From the NCBI GenBank assembly GCA_031555505.1, contig JAVBUH010000049.1:1-20709 (forward strand): 20,709 nucleotides of DNA, given 5' to 3'. A program made the position numbers and the translations under genes. This document shows positions 1 to 8,194 of this stretch, in pieces. The DNA is from JAJDIA01 sp031555505. Lineage in GTDB: Bacteria > Bacteroidota > Bacteroidia > Bacteroidales > Tannerellaceae. Numbering within the stretch: position 1 is the stretch's first letter; each line of letters starts with the position of its first letter. The notes below the pieces were generated by a model that saw only the letters and a program-made list of their open reading frames with translations, did not search any database and had not been told where the DNA came from.

Positions 1-27
1 CTATCCACACGGTACCGCTGACGCGGC
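1..27. repeat. Partial copy of a dispersed GC-rich hairpin repeat, cut by the window edge
   Basis: Bases 10-27 match 17 of 18 positions of the reverse complement of the left arm of the large hairpin at 7221-7264. The longest exact shared block is ACCGCTGACGCGGC (14-27). The matching first arm would lie left of the window. Two copies in intergenic DNA about 7.2 kb apart suggest a dispersed palindromic element or a shared terminator type. I see no coding capacity here. Confidence 0.55.
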
Positions 28-51
28 ACACAAAACATATACAAATCATCT

Positions 52-112
52 GTCCGGGGGCTTGGCTTCGCCTGTACCCCCGGCTACGTACAGGATGCCC
101 GTGACCGGGCAT
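52..112. repeat. Cluster of short perfect stem-loops in intergenic DNA
   Basis: Two perfect 7-bp stems lie side by side: CCTGTAC (71-77) with GTACAGG (88-94), and ATGCCCG (95-101) with CGGGCAT (106-112). A competing stem pairs CCGGGGG (54-60) with CCCCCGG (77-83) and excludes the first. The arrangement resembles a REP-like element or structured RNA. No transposase is nearby and no family is recognised. Confidence 0.5.
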
Positions 113-163
113 TCACACAAGCTATGGTATCACCCTGATAGGTTCATTTCATGGGTTAGGATG

Positions 164-220
164 CTTCACTTTTTGCGGAACTTGAAGCAAGCCCACATTC
201 AAGTTTTGCGGAGTTTGAAG
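164..220. repeat. Two tandem hairpin-forming units with a 33-bp period
   Basis: TTTTGCGGAACTTGAAG (171-187) recurs as TTTTGCGGAGTTTGAAG (204-220), 15 of 17 identical. Each unit is also an imperfect inverted repeat: CTTCA (164-168) with TGAAG (183-187), and TTCAA (198-202) with TTGAA (215-219). The function is unknown. It lies just beyond the terminator of the minus-strand operon, so it is outside any gene I can support. Confidence 0.5.
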
Positions 221-260
221 ATAATTCGTAATCTGGCGGGGTGGCCCCTTTATATGAAAA

Positions 261-288
261 GGAGGATGTGCCTTTTGACACATCCTCC
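261..288 (-). terminator. Rho-independent terminator of the antiporter-dipeptidase-barrel operon
   Basis: A perfect 10-bp stem, GGAGGATGTG (261-270) with CACATCCTCC (279-288), has an 8-nt loop. Read on the minus strand it is followed by a short T run (TTTTC). It lies about 30 nt after the stop codon of the beta-barrel gene, where that operon should end. Confidence 0.8.
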
Positions 289-319
289 GGTTTATATGCG
301 GCGAAAAGCCCGTTTCGGA

Positions 320-787
320 TCAGAAATTGTAGGCTACACGCACGGCCATGTATGCCTGGTCAAAGTCCGCGATAATGTTGTATTTGGCTTCAAGGCCAAC
401 CGTGATTTCTTTTGTGGCATAAACTTCACCACCTAAGCCGAGGTTGAGGCCAAAGCGGGTGTACGAATGTCCGCCGTCCCAGAACGACAGGCTCAAGCCA
501 CCCAACGGATAAAAACCGAACTTGTCACTCATTTCAAATACATAGTGTGCGTTCATGTCGAACATGAATGCGCTCAATCCATGGTCTTTAGCCAGATAGG
601 TAAGGCCGGGAGCCAGACGGAATTCATTCGTCACATTGTAGCGATAATCTACTCCAATCGTTGCGTTTTCAGAATCAAAAGCATAACCTACATTCAATCC
701 AACAGAGGAATCACCTTGTTTGGTCTGTGCCACCGCAGTCAGGCTGCTGATGGCGGCCAACATAATCATCATAAAAATCCTTTTCAT
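320..787 (-). CDS. Small outer-membrane beta-barrel protein (OmpW/porin-like)
   Basis: The 155-residue product has a signal peptide at about residues 1-20 ending AVAQ. About 135 mature residues follow, made of alternating polar/hydrophobic strands rich in Gly, Tyr and Phe, and the last residue is Phe, as expected for proteins inserted by the BAM machinery. The size fits an 8-stranded barrel of the outer-membrane beta-barrel superfamily. The substrate or role cannot be read from sequence. It is the last gene of a minus-strand run after the C69 dipeptidase (69-nt gap, no clear terminator or Bacteroidetes promoter in it), so co-transcription is likely. A strong terminator follows at 261-288. The start is the ATG directly before the signal sequence. 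Confidence 0.75.
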   Translation of the reverse strand: MKRIFMMIMLAAISSLTAVAQTKQGDSSVGLNVGYAFDSENATIGVDYRYNVTNEFRLAPGLTYLAKDHGLSAFMFDMNAHYVFEMSDKFGFYPLGGLSLSFWDGGHSYTRFGLNLGLGGEVYATKEITVGLEAKYNIIADFDQAYMAVRVAYNF

Positions 788-856
788 ACTCTACTTGTTT
801 TTCTAGTTGTTAGTAACTCATTATAATATACTCACAATGCTTTATAATAGATCTCC

Positions 857-2497
857 TTATTCTTTCACTTCCAGGCGGGCACCGGCCGAACGAACGACCG
901 AACGATAGTATTCTTCGTCGTATCCCGGAAAGTCGGGCGATACTACCATGCCATACGGACTGCGTTTGAACTGGCCGTTTTCTTCCTTCTTCACGTTGCC
1001 GTCAATGTATTTCACCAGCAGATACTCACCCAGCTTTTTCCAACGCGCGGTAGCTGCTTCGGAGGTGGTGGTACTGAACCAGGTCAGGAAACGGGCGGCT
1101 TCCTGCGGATCTTTGGCATACAGTTCTTGTGCGGCTTTGTCAATGGCCGGCAGCGCTTCTTTGTAACTGCCTTCGAGTTCCTGCTGTACTTTGCGGATGT
1201 CCCGGATCATGAAGCTGTATTTGTGGTAGGCCATATTGGCTACCCAGTTGTGAATCCAGAAGGCCGATGTCCACGAGAAGGTCAGCATATCGCCATTACC
1301 TACCCGGTAGCATTCGGGGGCAGCCTGTATGCCGCAATAGATGGGGGTGAATACTGCCATGTCGGCATCGTCTACGGCAAACCACAGTACGCCACCTACC
1401 GCATCGGGCAACCAATCGCGCATTTGCGGAACGATCACGAAACCACTTTGTTGCGTAGCGATAGCGCGTTCGTTCACGTAGGTTTTGCCATCTACCTTGA
1501 AGTTCATCGGACGCCAGCGGTAAGGCACTTTATACGGACCGGCGCCGGCATCCTGGGTCATATCCAGGTCGGTTCCTTCATAATGGTCGCGCATACAGTT
1601 TTGTACATCCTGCACAGACAGTTTGCGGTCGGGCTTGATATACAGGGGCATCGGTTCTTTGGATACATCACCTTTGATCAGGTCGGTGTATTTGTCCATC
1701 GTCTTGTCGTACTTGCGGAAGAACGACCAAACGCGGGCTTCGCATCCCCGCAAGGAGCCAAAGTCGTATGGATTGTAGGCTTGCTGGAAACTGAAATCCT
1801 TGTCGTTGCCTTTGAAGTAGCCTTTCTCACGTGCGAAAGATACCACATCGGCCGAATAGAGGCAGTTCTCTTTGTCTCCGAATGGGATCTGCTGGATGCG
1901 GGACTGGTTGGCATGTGCCGATACGCAATCGTCGGGGATGCGGATGGCTACCCATACGGCGCCTTTCTTTCCGGCGCCTTTGCCGATCAGTTCCATAATC
2001 CAGGCTTCGTTCTTATCGGCAATGGAGAACGATTCGCCACTGCTGGCATATCCGTAGTCTGCTACAAGGCCGGTCATTACCCGGATAGCTTCGCGGGCTG
2101 TTTTGGATCGCTGGAGGGCGATATAGATCAGGCTGCCGTAGTCAATGATACCGTTGGGTTCACCCAGCTCTTCACGTCCACCCCAGGTGCTTTCGGTGAT
2201 AGCCACCTGGTGTTCGTTCATATTACCTACTACCGACCATGTACGTTCTACCTGCGGAATCTGTCCCAGTGGTTTACCGGTATCCCATTCTACCACGTCG
2301 AGCATGGAGCCTTTCGGCCATACAGCCGCCGGCCAGCGGTAGAGCTCGCCATACAGTACATGGGAATCGGCGGCATAACTGATCATTACTGACCCGTCTA
2401 CCGAGGCTTTTTTTCCTACCAGAATGCCGGTACAGGCCATCGCTTCGATTCCGGAGCAGGCAATGATACAGGCAATGAGTAATGCACTTTTTTTCAT
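857..2497 (-). CDS. Secreted C69-family dipeptidase (N-terminal nucleophile hydrolase)
   Basis: The 546-residue product belongs to peptidase family C69 (PepD-like dipeptidases of the Ntn-hydrolase fold). An N-terminal signal sequence ends EAMA, and the next residue is Cys22 in the context CTGILVGKKAS. In this family that Cys becomes the N-terminal nucleophile after processing, so signal cleavage here would directly expose the active site. The enzyme probably cleaves dipeptides in the periplasm or at the cell surface. I chose the ATG at 2497; an upstream GTG (2524) would add nine residues that overlap the antiporter gene and spoil the signal peptide. It lies 11 nt after the NhaD stop codon, so the two are almost certainly co-transcribed. 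Confidence 0.88.
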   Translation of the reverse strand: MKKSALLIACIIACSGIEAMACTGILVGKKASVDGSVMISYAADSHVLYGELYRWPAAVWPKGSMLDVVEWDTGKPLGQIPQVERTWSVVGNMNEHQVAITESTWGGREELGEPNGIIDYGSLIYIALQRSKTAREAIRVMTGLVADYGYASSGESFSIADKNEAWIMELIGKGAGKKGAVWVAIRIPDDCVSAHANQSRIQQIPFGDKENCLYSADVVSFAREKGYFKGNDKDFSFQQAYNPYDFGSLRGCEARVWSFFRKYDKTMDKYTDLIKGDVSKEPMPLYIKPDRKLSVQDVQNCMRDHYEGTDLDMTQDAGAGPYKVPYRWRPMNFKVDGKTYVNERAIATQQSGFVIVPQMRDWLPDAVGGVLWFAVDDADMAVFTPIYCGIQAAPECYRVGNGDMLTFSWTSAFWIHNWVANMAYHKYSFMIRDIRKVQQELEGSYKEALPAIDKAAQELYAKDPQEAARFLTWFSTTTSEAATARWKKLGEYLLVKYIDGNVKKEENGQFKRSPYGMVVSPDFPGYDEEYYRSVVRSAGARLEVKE

Positions 2498-2508
2498 ACG
2501 ATTATTTA

Positions 2509-3921
2509 TTAGGCAAATAAGCACATAAATGTGGCCGCACCACCCAGGTACCCGAGGAGCGCCAGGATGGAGAAGCGTTTGAAGTAATACATGAAATCGA
2601 TCTTTTCCAGTCCCATCACAGTTACGCCGGTAGCCGATCCGATAATCAGCAAACTGCCACCCGTTACGGCACAGTAGGCCAGGAATGTCCAGAAGCCGCC
2701 GTCGGCCACAAAGAATTGTGCATAGTCAGACATACCGGCTGTCACCTCCGTCAACGGATACATACCCATGGTTGCTGCTACCAGCGCCACATTGTCTACA
2801 CAAGACGAGAGGATACCAATAATGAAACTGATCAGGTACGGCTCATGCACCTGTTTATCGAGGAAATTGGATACCAGCCCCAGGTGTCCGGACGTCTCCA
2901 GTGCGCCAACAGCCATCAGGATACCGAGAAAGAAGAAGATGGTAGACAGGTCGATATTAGACAGTAACTGCGTGATGCGTAGTTTTTGCGATTCTTTTAC
3001 ATTGTGCATCTTGCTATACATCAAGTCTGTATAGAACCAGAGCACTACCAGCCCCAACATCACGCCCATGAATGGAGGCAGCCCCGTCAGGATTTGGAAT
3101 ACCGGTACGGATACCAGGGATAAGATGCCGATGCCAAAGATAATCCGGCGTGAACGCTGGGGAATGATCGGCAGAAATTCGTCGGGTTGCTCCGGTTCCG
3201 GTTCTTCCCGCAGTACAGTCCCTTTCTTGAATAGCCAGAAGTGAGCAATGGTCAATGGAATGAGCATATTGATCAGCGCCGGGATGAATATATGCGAAAC
3301 CTGGTGGGCAACCGAAATGTTTTTGCCTACCCACAGCAAGATCGTTGTCACGTCGCCAATAGGCGACCATGAACCCCCTGCATTGGCCGAAATAATCACC
3401 ATACAGGCGTATTTTAACCGATCGGTACGGTCGGGCACCAATTTTCGCAGCACGGCAATGATTACAATGGCGGCAGCCAGGTTGTCAAGCAGGGCCGACA
3501 TAAAGAATGTCACAATACAGATATACCACAGCAGACGGCGTTTGTTGGATGTACGGATATATCCGGTCATCGAACTGAAGCCCCCGTGCTTGTCCACAAT
3601 ATCTACAATCAGCATCGAACACATCACGAAGAACAATGTTTCGGATACGTTCCCGAGGTGGTAAATAATATAACGGTCCGTAATAAAGGCAACAAACTGG
3701 TCTTTCAATGCCATTGCCTCCATACCCGGATTGCGGGAAAGGAACAGCAGGAAGGCTTCATTTCCATGATCAATTAACAGGTTATAGGCATCCAGCATGA
3801 GCACGATCCACATGGATATAGCCATAAATAAAGCAATCGCGGCTTTGTTGACCTTTATCTTGTCTTCCAGCGCGATAGCTAAAATTCCAAGCACAAAAAT
3901 AATGGGCATTAATAGAAACAT
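2509..3921 (-). CDS. nhaD: NhaD-type Na+/H+ antiporter
   Basis: The 470-residue inner-membrane protein has about a dozen hydrophobic segments. It belongs to the NhaD group of the ion transporter superfamily, which exports Na+ or Li+ in exchange for H+. Visible family marks are the charged helix around DNLAAA (146-151) and the conserved loop ANAGGSWSPIGDVTT (179-193); a related inverted repeat lies in the C-terminal half. The start ATG has a good Shine-Dalgarno sequence, unusual in this group, and a -7 box upstream. It leads a probable operon with the C69 dipeptidase and the beta-barrel gene. The symbol is by family only. Confidence 0.85.
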   Translation of the reverse strand: MFLLMPIIFVLGILAIALEDKIKVNKAAIALFMAISMWIVLMLDAYNLLIDHGNEAFLLFLSRNPGMEAMALKDQFVAFITDRYIIYHLGNVSETLFFVMCSMLIVDIVDKHGGFSSMTGYIRTSNKRRLLWYICIVTFFMSALLDNLAAAIVIIAVLRKLVPDRTDRLKYACMVIISANAGGSWSPIGDVTTILLWVGKNISVAHQVSHIFIPALINMLIPLTIAHFWLFKKGTVLREEPEPEQPDEFLPIIPQRSRRIIFGIGILSLVSVPVFQILTGLPPFMGVMLGLVVLWFYTDLMYSKMHNVKESQKLRITQLLSNIDLSTIFFFLGILMAVGALETSGHLGLVSNFLDKQVHEPYLISFIIGILSSCVDNVALVAATMGMYPLTEVTAGMSDYAQFFVADGGFWTFLAYCAVTGGSLLIIGSATGVTVMGLEKIDFMYYFKRFSILALLGYLGGAATFMCLFA

Positions 3922-3926
3922 GGTTT

Positions 3927-3959
3927 ACTCCTCTTATTAAATTGTTTGTTGCAAAAATA
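3927..3959 (-). promoter_or_regulatory. Promoter -7 box and strong Shine-Dalgarno for the NhaD gene
   Basis: On the minus strand TATTTTTG (3952-3959) fits the Bacteroidetes -7 consensus TAnnTTTG, about 30 nt before the ATG. No clear -33 TTG sits at the usual 19-21 nt. AAGAGGAGT (3927-3935) is a strong ribosome binding site five bases before the ATG, rare among the genes here, and fixes the start. Confidence 0.5.
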
Positions 3960-4004
3960 CAGTTTTAAATGAAACTTCAGGTCTCCGTCAGCTAAAAAAG
4001 GCTG

Positions 4005-5684
4005 TCAGGCGTAGAAGATCAGTATGAGTAATTGGGCCGTAAGCACGCGTAGAAACATGGTGATCGGGTAGACTGTGGCATATCCCACGGCCGGGGCATC
4101 GTTGCCGGCCGTCATGTTTGAATAGGCCAGTGCAGGAGGGTCGGTGGTACTGCCGGACAGAAGCCCCATCAGCGTAAAATAGTTGATCTTGAGCAGGTAA
4201 CGACCGATACAGCCTACTATCAACAAAGGGATTGTGGTGATCATAAAGCCATAACCGATCCAGGCAAAGCCGCCCTTATTCACAATCGTATCTACAAATC
4301 CTTCGCCGGCTCCCAATCCCACGCAAGCCAGGAAAAGCGCGATACCTATCTCACGCAACAGCAGGTTGGCGCTTTGGGTGGTATAGGTGATTAGTTTGTA
4401 TTTGTAGCCAAAACGGCTGATCAGTATCGCCACTACCAGCGGCCCGCCTGCCAATCCCAGTTTGACCGGCTGCGGTATGCCGGGGAATACAATAGGGATA
4501 CTGCCTACAAGTACCCCGAGGGCGATACCTATGAAAAGGGTAATCAGGTTCGGCTCGTCCAATCGTTTCATCGAGTTCCCCAGCAGGTCGGCTACTTTGT
4601 TTACCGCTACTTCACTGCCTACTACGGTGAGGCGGTCGCCCAGCTGGATGGTGAGTGCGCGTGAGGCTACCAGATCTACACCAGCACGGTTGATCCGTGT
4701 AACGTTTACGCCATGCAGGCTGCGTAATTGCATGTCGCCAAGGCGTTTACCGTTGAATTCCTGTTTGGTTACCACAATGCGGCGGCTTACCAGTTGACTG
4801 TCTGCCGGTATCCACTGCTTGCGGTCCATCTGTATTTCTTGTCCCACAAATGTACGGATCGTTTCAGCGTCTGAATCGGTAGTAATCACAAATATTTTAT
4901 CGTTTTCATGCAATACGGTGGTGCCTGAAGCGATATCCACACGGTTACTGTCGTGGTACATGATGCGGGAGATCACAAATTCACGGTGTTTCAGCAGTTC
5001 GGAAAGCTGTGCAATGTTTTTCTCAAAAATGGCCGGATTCTTCACAACCAACGATATGGGGAGCGCACCGTGTGTTTGCTTCTCTTCTTCATCCCTGATC
5101 TGTTGGTTCTCCTGCTGGAGATTTACCCGGAAAACATAACGCACAAACAACATGGAAAGGATAATACCGACTACCCCCAGCGGATAGGCTACGGCATATC
5201 CCAGCGCAATCGTATCGTCTGTACGGCCAAAAAGATCGTTGAACGCTTGTTGCGCCGCACCCAGTCCGGGTGTATTGGTTACGGCTCCCGACATGATACC
5301 AACCATGGTAGACATCGGTGTATCAGTTACATAATGAATAACCAACGTGGTAACGGCTCCCAGCAGCACTACCGAACAGGCCAGCAGGTTAAGCGTGATC
5401 CCTCCTTGCTTGAAGGAAGAGAAGAAACCTGGTCCCACCTGCATACCAACAGCAAATACAAACAGGATCAATCCGAATTCTTTGAAAAAGTGTATGACTT
5501 CCGGATGTATGGTAAATCCAAAATGTCCGAGCAGGATGCCCACGAAAAGAACAAAGGTTATCCCCAATGATACACCAAAGAGTTTGATCTTACCCAGTTG
5601 AATACCTGCGGCAATGGTGACCGACAAAATTAAAAGCGAGTGGCCGATTCCGTGCCCCCACAGTAGTTCATGCATCCAATCCAT
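4005..5684 (-). CDS. Putative transporter of the YidE/AspT (AAEx) family with two TrkA-C domains
   Basis: The 559-residue protein has the family layout: five or six N-terminal membrane segments (about 1-185), a soluble part with two TrkA-C/RCK_C-like domains (about 210-290 and 300-370), then a second membrane bundle (about 380-559). The two halves are inverted repeats, seen in the paired motifs GAVTNTPGLGAAQQAF and GSTTDPPALAY. Characterised relatives such as AspT exchange aspartate for alanine; the substrate here is unknown, and the RCK domains suggest ligand gating. It is a single gene, divergent from the hexokinase and followed 83 nt later by the separately promoted NhaD gene. The start is the ATG at 5684 just before the first membrane segment. 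Confidence 0.82.
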   Translation of the reverse strand: MDWMHELLWGHGIGHSLLILSVTIAAGIQLGKIKLFGVSLGITFVLFVGILLGHFGFTIHPEVIHFFKEFGLILFVFAVGMQVGPGFFSSFKQGGITLNLLACSVVLLGAVTTLVIHYVTDTPMSTMVGIMSGAVTNTPGLGAAQQAFNDLFGRTDDTIALGYAVAYPLGVVGIILSMLFVRYVFRVNLQQENQQIRDEEEKQTHGALPISLVVKNPAIFEKNIAQLSELLKHREFVISRIMYHDSNRVDIASGTTVLHENDKIFVITTDSDAETIRTFVGQEIQMDRKQWIPADSQLVSRRIVVTKQEFNGKRLGDMQLRSLHGVNVTRINRAGVDLVASRALTIQLGDRLTVVGSEVAVNKVADLLGNSMKRLDEPNLITLFIGIALGVLVGSIPIVFPGIPQPVKLGLAGGPLVVAILISRFGYKYKLITYTTQSANLLLREIGIALFLACVGLGAGEGFVDTIVNKGGFAWIGYGFMITTIPLLIVGCIGRYLLKINYFTLMGLLSGSTTDPPALAYSNMTAGNDAPAVGYATVYPITMFLRVLTAQLLILIFYA

Positions 5685-5869
5685 AATGAAAACGATTCTA
5701 CTTAAACTGTCGTTTAATAATACATATTACTTTTTGCCCGGCAGCCATTAAGTCGTATCCAATACGGTGGTAGCCGCCTAAATTGTGGGCGAAGGTAGCC
5801 ATTATTCCTAAAAGAAAATAGTTTCCGGTAGATTTTGTCAATTTAGCAGGGCGTTCTAAATAAAAAATG

Positions 5870-5877
5870 TATTTTTG
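5870..5877 (+). promoter_or_regulatory. Probable -7 box of the hexokinase promoter
   Basis: TATTTTTG matches the Bacteroidetes -7 consensus TAnnTTTG, 50 nt before the hexokinase ATG, giving a leader of about 45 nt. No TTG lies 19-21 nt upstream. The rest of the 243-nt divergent region (5685-5927) holds a TTAAAC-4-GTTTAA inverted repeat at 5702-5717, next to the transporter start, and nothing else I can name. Confidence 0.45.
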
Positions 5878-5927
5878 AAGGATCAAAAAAAGCAGTACAT
5901 TAGTTAATCACTTAAATAGTTGAAAAC

Positions 5928-7133
5928 ATGAGAAATAACATTTTTGAGCTGACTACAGCAGAGCTGAAAGCAATAGCAAACAGCTTACAGGGTAAAATTG
6001 AAGAAGGTCTGAAAAAAGACGGGATGGAAATTTCGGATATTCCTACCCACATCAACCCGAAGAAAGATATTACCGATGGTAAAGTATTGGTACTGGACTG
6101 GGGCGGAACAAATTTCAGAGCAGCCGTGGTTGAATTTAAAGATGGAAAGCCAACAATCATTGAAGGCCCCCGTAAAAAAATGCTTTCGGCGGCTACTACT
6201 GCTGGGTTTAAACGGGATGATTTATTCCGCGAAATGGCTGCTACAATCAGCGAACTGACCATGCTAACCGATCCGGAAACGCGCGTAGGCTGGTGCTTCT
6301 CTTATCCCGCCGCTTCACGGCTGAATGGTGATGCTATCTTGCTGCGCTGGACAAAAGGAATCTCAATCTCTGATATGATCAACGAACCGGTAGGCGAGCG
6401 CTTCCAGGAATACCTCAATTCGTACAAAGGGATCAATACTAAATTTACGAATATCAAGGTAATCAATGATACGGTAGCCTGTCTGTTCGCCGGATTGAGT
6501 GAAGCCGGATACGATTCCTATATGGGTCTGATCGTTGGTACGGGTACAAACATGGCCAGCTTGATGAGACTGGATAAAATTGAGAAGTTGAACAACAAGG
6601 ATACGGGACTGATTCCGGTCAACTTGGAATCTGGTAACTTCCAACCGCCGTACCTCACGGTTATGGATGGTTTGGTAGATGCCCTGTCTAATAATAAAGG
6701 ACAACAGCGCTTTGAAAAAGCGATCTCCGGTGGATACCTGGGTGAAATCTTCAAGATGGTGTTCATGAATGAAAAGATCAAATACGACTTCAACGGTGAA
6801 GACTTGTCCAACATGATCAACATGCCGGAAGGAAAACCGGAAGAACAAGTGTATGTAGCTCAGTGCATTTATGACCGTTCGGCTAAATTAGTAGCCGCTT
6901 CGTTGGCTGGTTTGGCACAGGTGATTGTGGCACAGGATCCGACAGTGAAAAGAATATGCCTGGCTGCTGACGGTAGTGTGATCTGGGGAAAAGACAAAAA
7001 CGGCGGAACCTATTACAAAGACCTTGTGGAAGCAGAACTTCAAATACTCTTGCCAGCCGGTGTAAGCGTGACAATCATTGACGAAATGGTAGATCCGAAC
7101 CTGATCGGATCGGCTATTGCGGCATTGAGCTAA
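5928..7133 (+). CDS. Hexokinase, eukaryote-like family
   Basis: The 401-residue cytoplasmic enzyme phosphorylates hexoses, probably glucose and other sugars released from polysaccharides, with ATP. Hexokinase signatures are clear: the phosphate-1 loop DWGGTNFR (57-64), the sugar-binding stretch CFSYPA (123-128) and WTKGI (141-145), the catalytic Asp181 in INDTVACL, the second phosphate loop GTGTN (204-208) and a sugar-contacting Glu234 in NLESGNF. These features place it with the hexokinase family (as in yeast and animals) rather than the ROK glucokinases common in other bacteria. It is about 400 residues, slightly short of a 450-residue eukaryotic unit. It is monocistronic, divergent from the transporter and convergent with pyrD. 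Confidence 0.9.
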   Translation: MRNNIFELTTAELKAIANSLQGKIEEGLKKDGMEISDIPTHINPKKDITDGKVLVLDWGGTNFRAAVVEFKDGKPTIIEGPRKKMLSAATTAGFKRDDLFREMAATISELTMLTDPETRVGWCFSYPAASRLNGDAILLRWTKGISISDMINEPVGERFQEYLNSYKGINTKFTNIKVINDTVACLFAGLSEAGYDSYMGLIVGTGTNMASLMRLDKIEKLNNKDTGLIPVNLESGNFQPPYLTVMDGLVDALSNNKGQQRFEKAISGGYLGEIFKMVFMNEKIKYDFNGEDLSNMINMPEGKPEEQVYVAQCIYDRSAKLVAASLAGLAQVIVAQDPTVKRICLAADGSVIWGKDKNGGTYYKDLVEAELQILLPAGVSVTIIDEMVDPNLIGSAIAALS

Positions 7134-7140
7134 TTGATAC

Positions 7141-7163
7141 AAAAAATGCCGCTTTAGTGGCAT
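7141..7163 (-). terminator. Rho-independent terminator downstream of pyrD
   Basis: TGCCGC (7147-7152) pairs with GTGGCA (7157-7162), one G-T wobble, across a TTTA loop. On the minus strand the stem is followed by ATTTTTTG, a good T tract. On the plus strand no T run follows, so it serves the minus-strand pyrK-pyrD transcript better than the hexokinase. Confidence 0.6.
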
Positions 7164-7220
7164 CGTGTTCGTAGCCAGGTGTGTAAGACCCTGGATCGGA
7201 CAACGGTTATTCATAAAATT

Positions 7221-7264
7221 GCCGCGTCAGCGGTGCCGGTCATTCACGGCACCATTGACGCGGC
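7221..7264. repeat. Large intergenic hairpin, 18-bp arms, copy of a dispersed element
   Basis: The left arm (7221-7238) and right arm (7247-7264) are complementary at 16 of 18 positions, with an 8-nt loop (7239-7246). The outer nine pairs, GCCGCGTCA with TGACGCGGC, are perfect. It lies between the convergent hexokinase and pyrD genes and could help end the pyrD message (AATTTT follows on the minus strand). The same arm sequence occurs at 10-27, so it looks like a member of a repeat family rather than a one-off terminator. Confidence 0.7.
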
Positions 7265-7282
7265 GCATGATAATAATATTGT

Positions 7283-8194
7283 TTATATCTCCAAAGCTCC
7301 TGTCAATTCCGTTACGGAGCGGAAGCCGTGTTTGTCGCAATAGGCTTCAAGTCCTTCAATGATCTGTATGGTTGCTGTAGGATCAATGAAGTTGTAAGTG
7401 CCTACCTGGATGGCTGTTGCACCTGCCAGCATAAACTCTGCTGCATCTCTCCAGTCAGAGATTCCTCCCAGTCCGATTACAGGAATCTTTACTGCTTTGT
7501 ACGTTTGCCACACCATCCGGAGGGCGATTGGTTTCACACAGGGACCAGACAGGCCACCGGTTACGGTTGAAAGTACCGGTCTGCGTTTCTCTGCATCCAC
7601 GGCCATGCCTAACAGGGTGTTGATGAGGGATACACTGTCTGCCCCTTCTGCTTCTACGGCGCGGGCAATCTCGGTTACATCCGTCACATTAGGGGATAGT
7701 TTCACCATCAGGTGGCGGGGAAATACTTTACGTACCTCACGCACTACTTCAGCAGCGCCGCTACAGGTCACTCCAAATGCCATCCCGCCTTTCTTCACAT
7801 TGGGGCAGGATATGTTGAGCTCTATGGCTGGTACATGAGCCAGCGGCGCCATCTTTTCGGCACAGGCTACATACGTCTCAATCGTTGATCCACTGACGTT
7901 TACAATGATATTTGTATCTAACCCTTTAATGTCGGGATATATGTTTTCTACAAAGTAATCGGCTCCTTTGTTCTGTAATCCCACGGCATTAAGCATGCCG
8001 GCAGGGGTCTCTGCCATGCGCGGGTAATTGTTCCCTTCACGTGGTTCGATGGTGGTGCCTTTTACAATGATGGCGCCCAACCGTTCGATATCCATGAAAT
8101 CGGCATATTCCAGCCCGTATCCGAATGTGCCTGAAGCAGTCATCACCGGATTTTTTACTTCTAACGCTCCGATACGTACATTTAAATCAGCCAT
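7283..8194 (-). CDS. pyrD: Dihydroorotate dehydrogenase (NAD+), catalytic subunit, type 1B
   Basis: The 303-residue FMN enzyme oxidises dihydroorotate to orotate, the fourth step of pyrimidine synthesis. The TIM-barrel family motifs are seen: ASGTFGYG (20-27), VKGTT around Lys45, and NISCPN with Cys130, the active-site base of class 1 enzymes (class 2 has Ser). A GGISDW phosphate/FMN-binding loop is near the C-terminus. The preceding PyrK gene marks it as type 1B, which passes electrons to NAD+ through PyrK, unlike the quinone-linked class 2. Its ATG at 8194 overlaps the pyrK stop by 13 nt, pointing to coupled translation. It is followed by the hairpins at 7221-7264 and 7141-7163. Confidence 0.95.
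   Translation of the reverse strand: MADLNVRIGALEVKNPVMTASGTFGYGLEYADFMDIERLGAIIVKGTTIEPREGNNYPRMAETPAGMLNAVGLQNKGADYFVENIYPDIKGLDTNIIVNVSGSTIETYVACAEKMAPLAHVPAIELNISCPNVKKGGMAFGVTCSGAAEVVREVRKVFPRHLMVKLSPNVTDVTEIARAVEAEGADSVSLINTLLGMAVDAEKRRPVLSTVTGGLSGPCVKPIALRMVWQTYKAVKIPVIGLGGISDWRDAAEFMLAGATAIQVGTYNFIDPTATIQIIEGLEAYCDKHGFRSVTELTGALEI

Noticed and set aside
1127..2392. A 421-codon plus-strand frame opposite the C69 dipeptidase
   Set aside because: The minus-strand frame has a signal peptide, catalytic Cys and full family length; the plus-strand frame is its shadow and resembles no family.
3960..4004. Terminator after the YidE/AspT transporter
   Set aside because: The only hairpin, CAGC with GCTG around an A-rich loop, is four base pairs long and has no T tract after it.
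5698..5802. A 34-codon minus-strand frame ending 13 nt before the transporter gene, possible leader peptide
   Set aside because: It has an ATG and a plausible place, but no ribosome binding site, no clear promoter and no recognisable motif. Chance is as likely.
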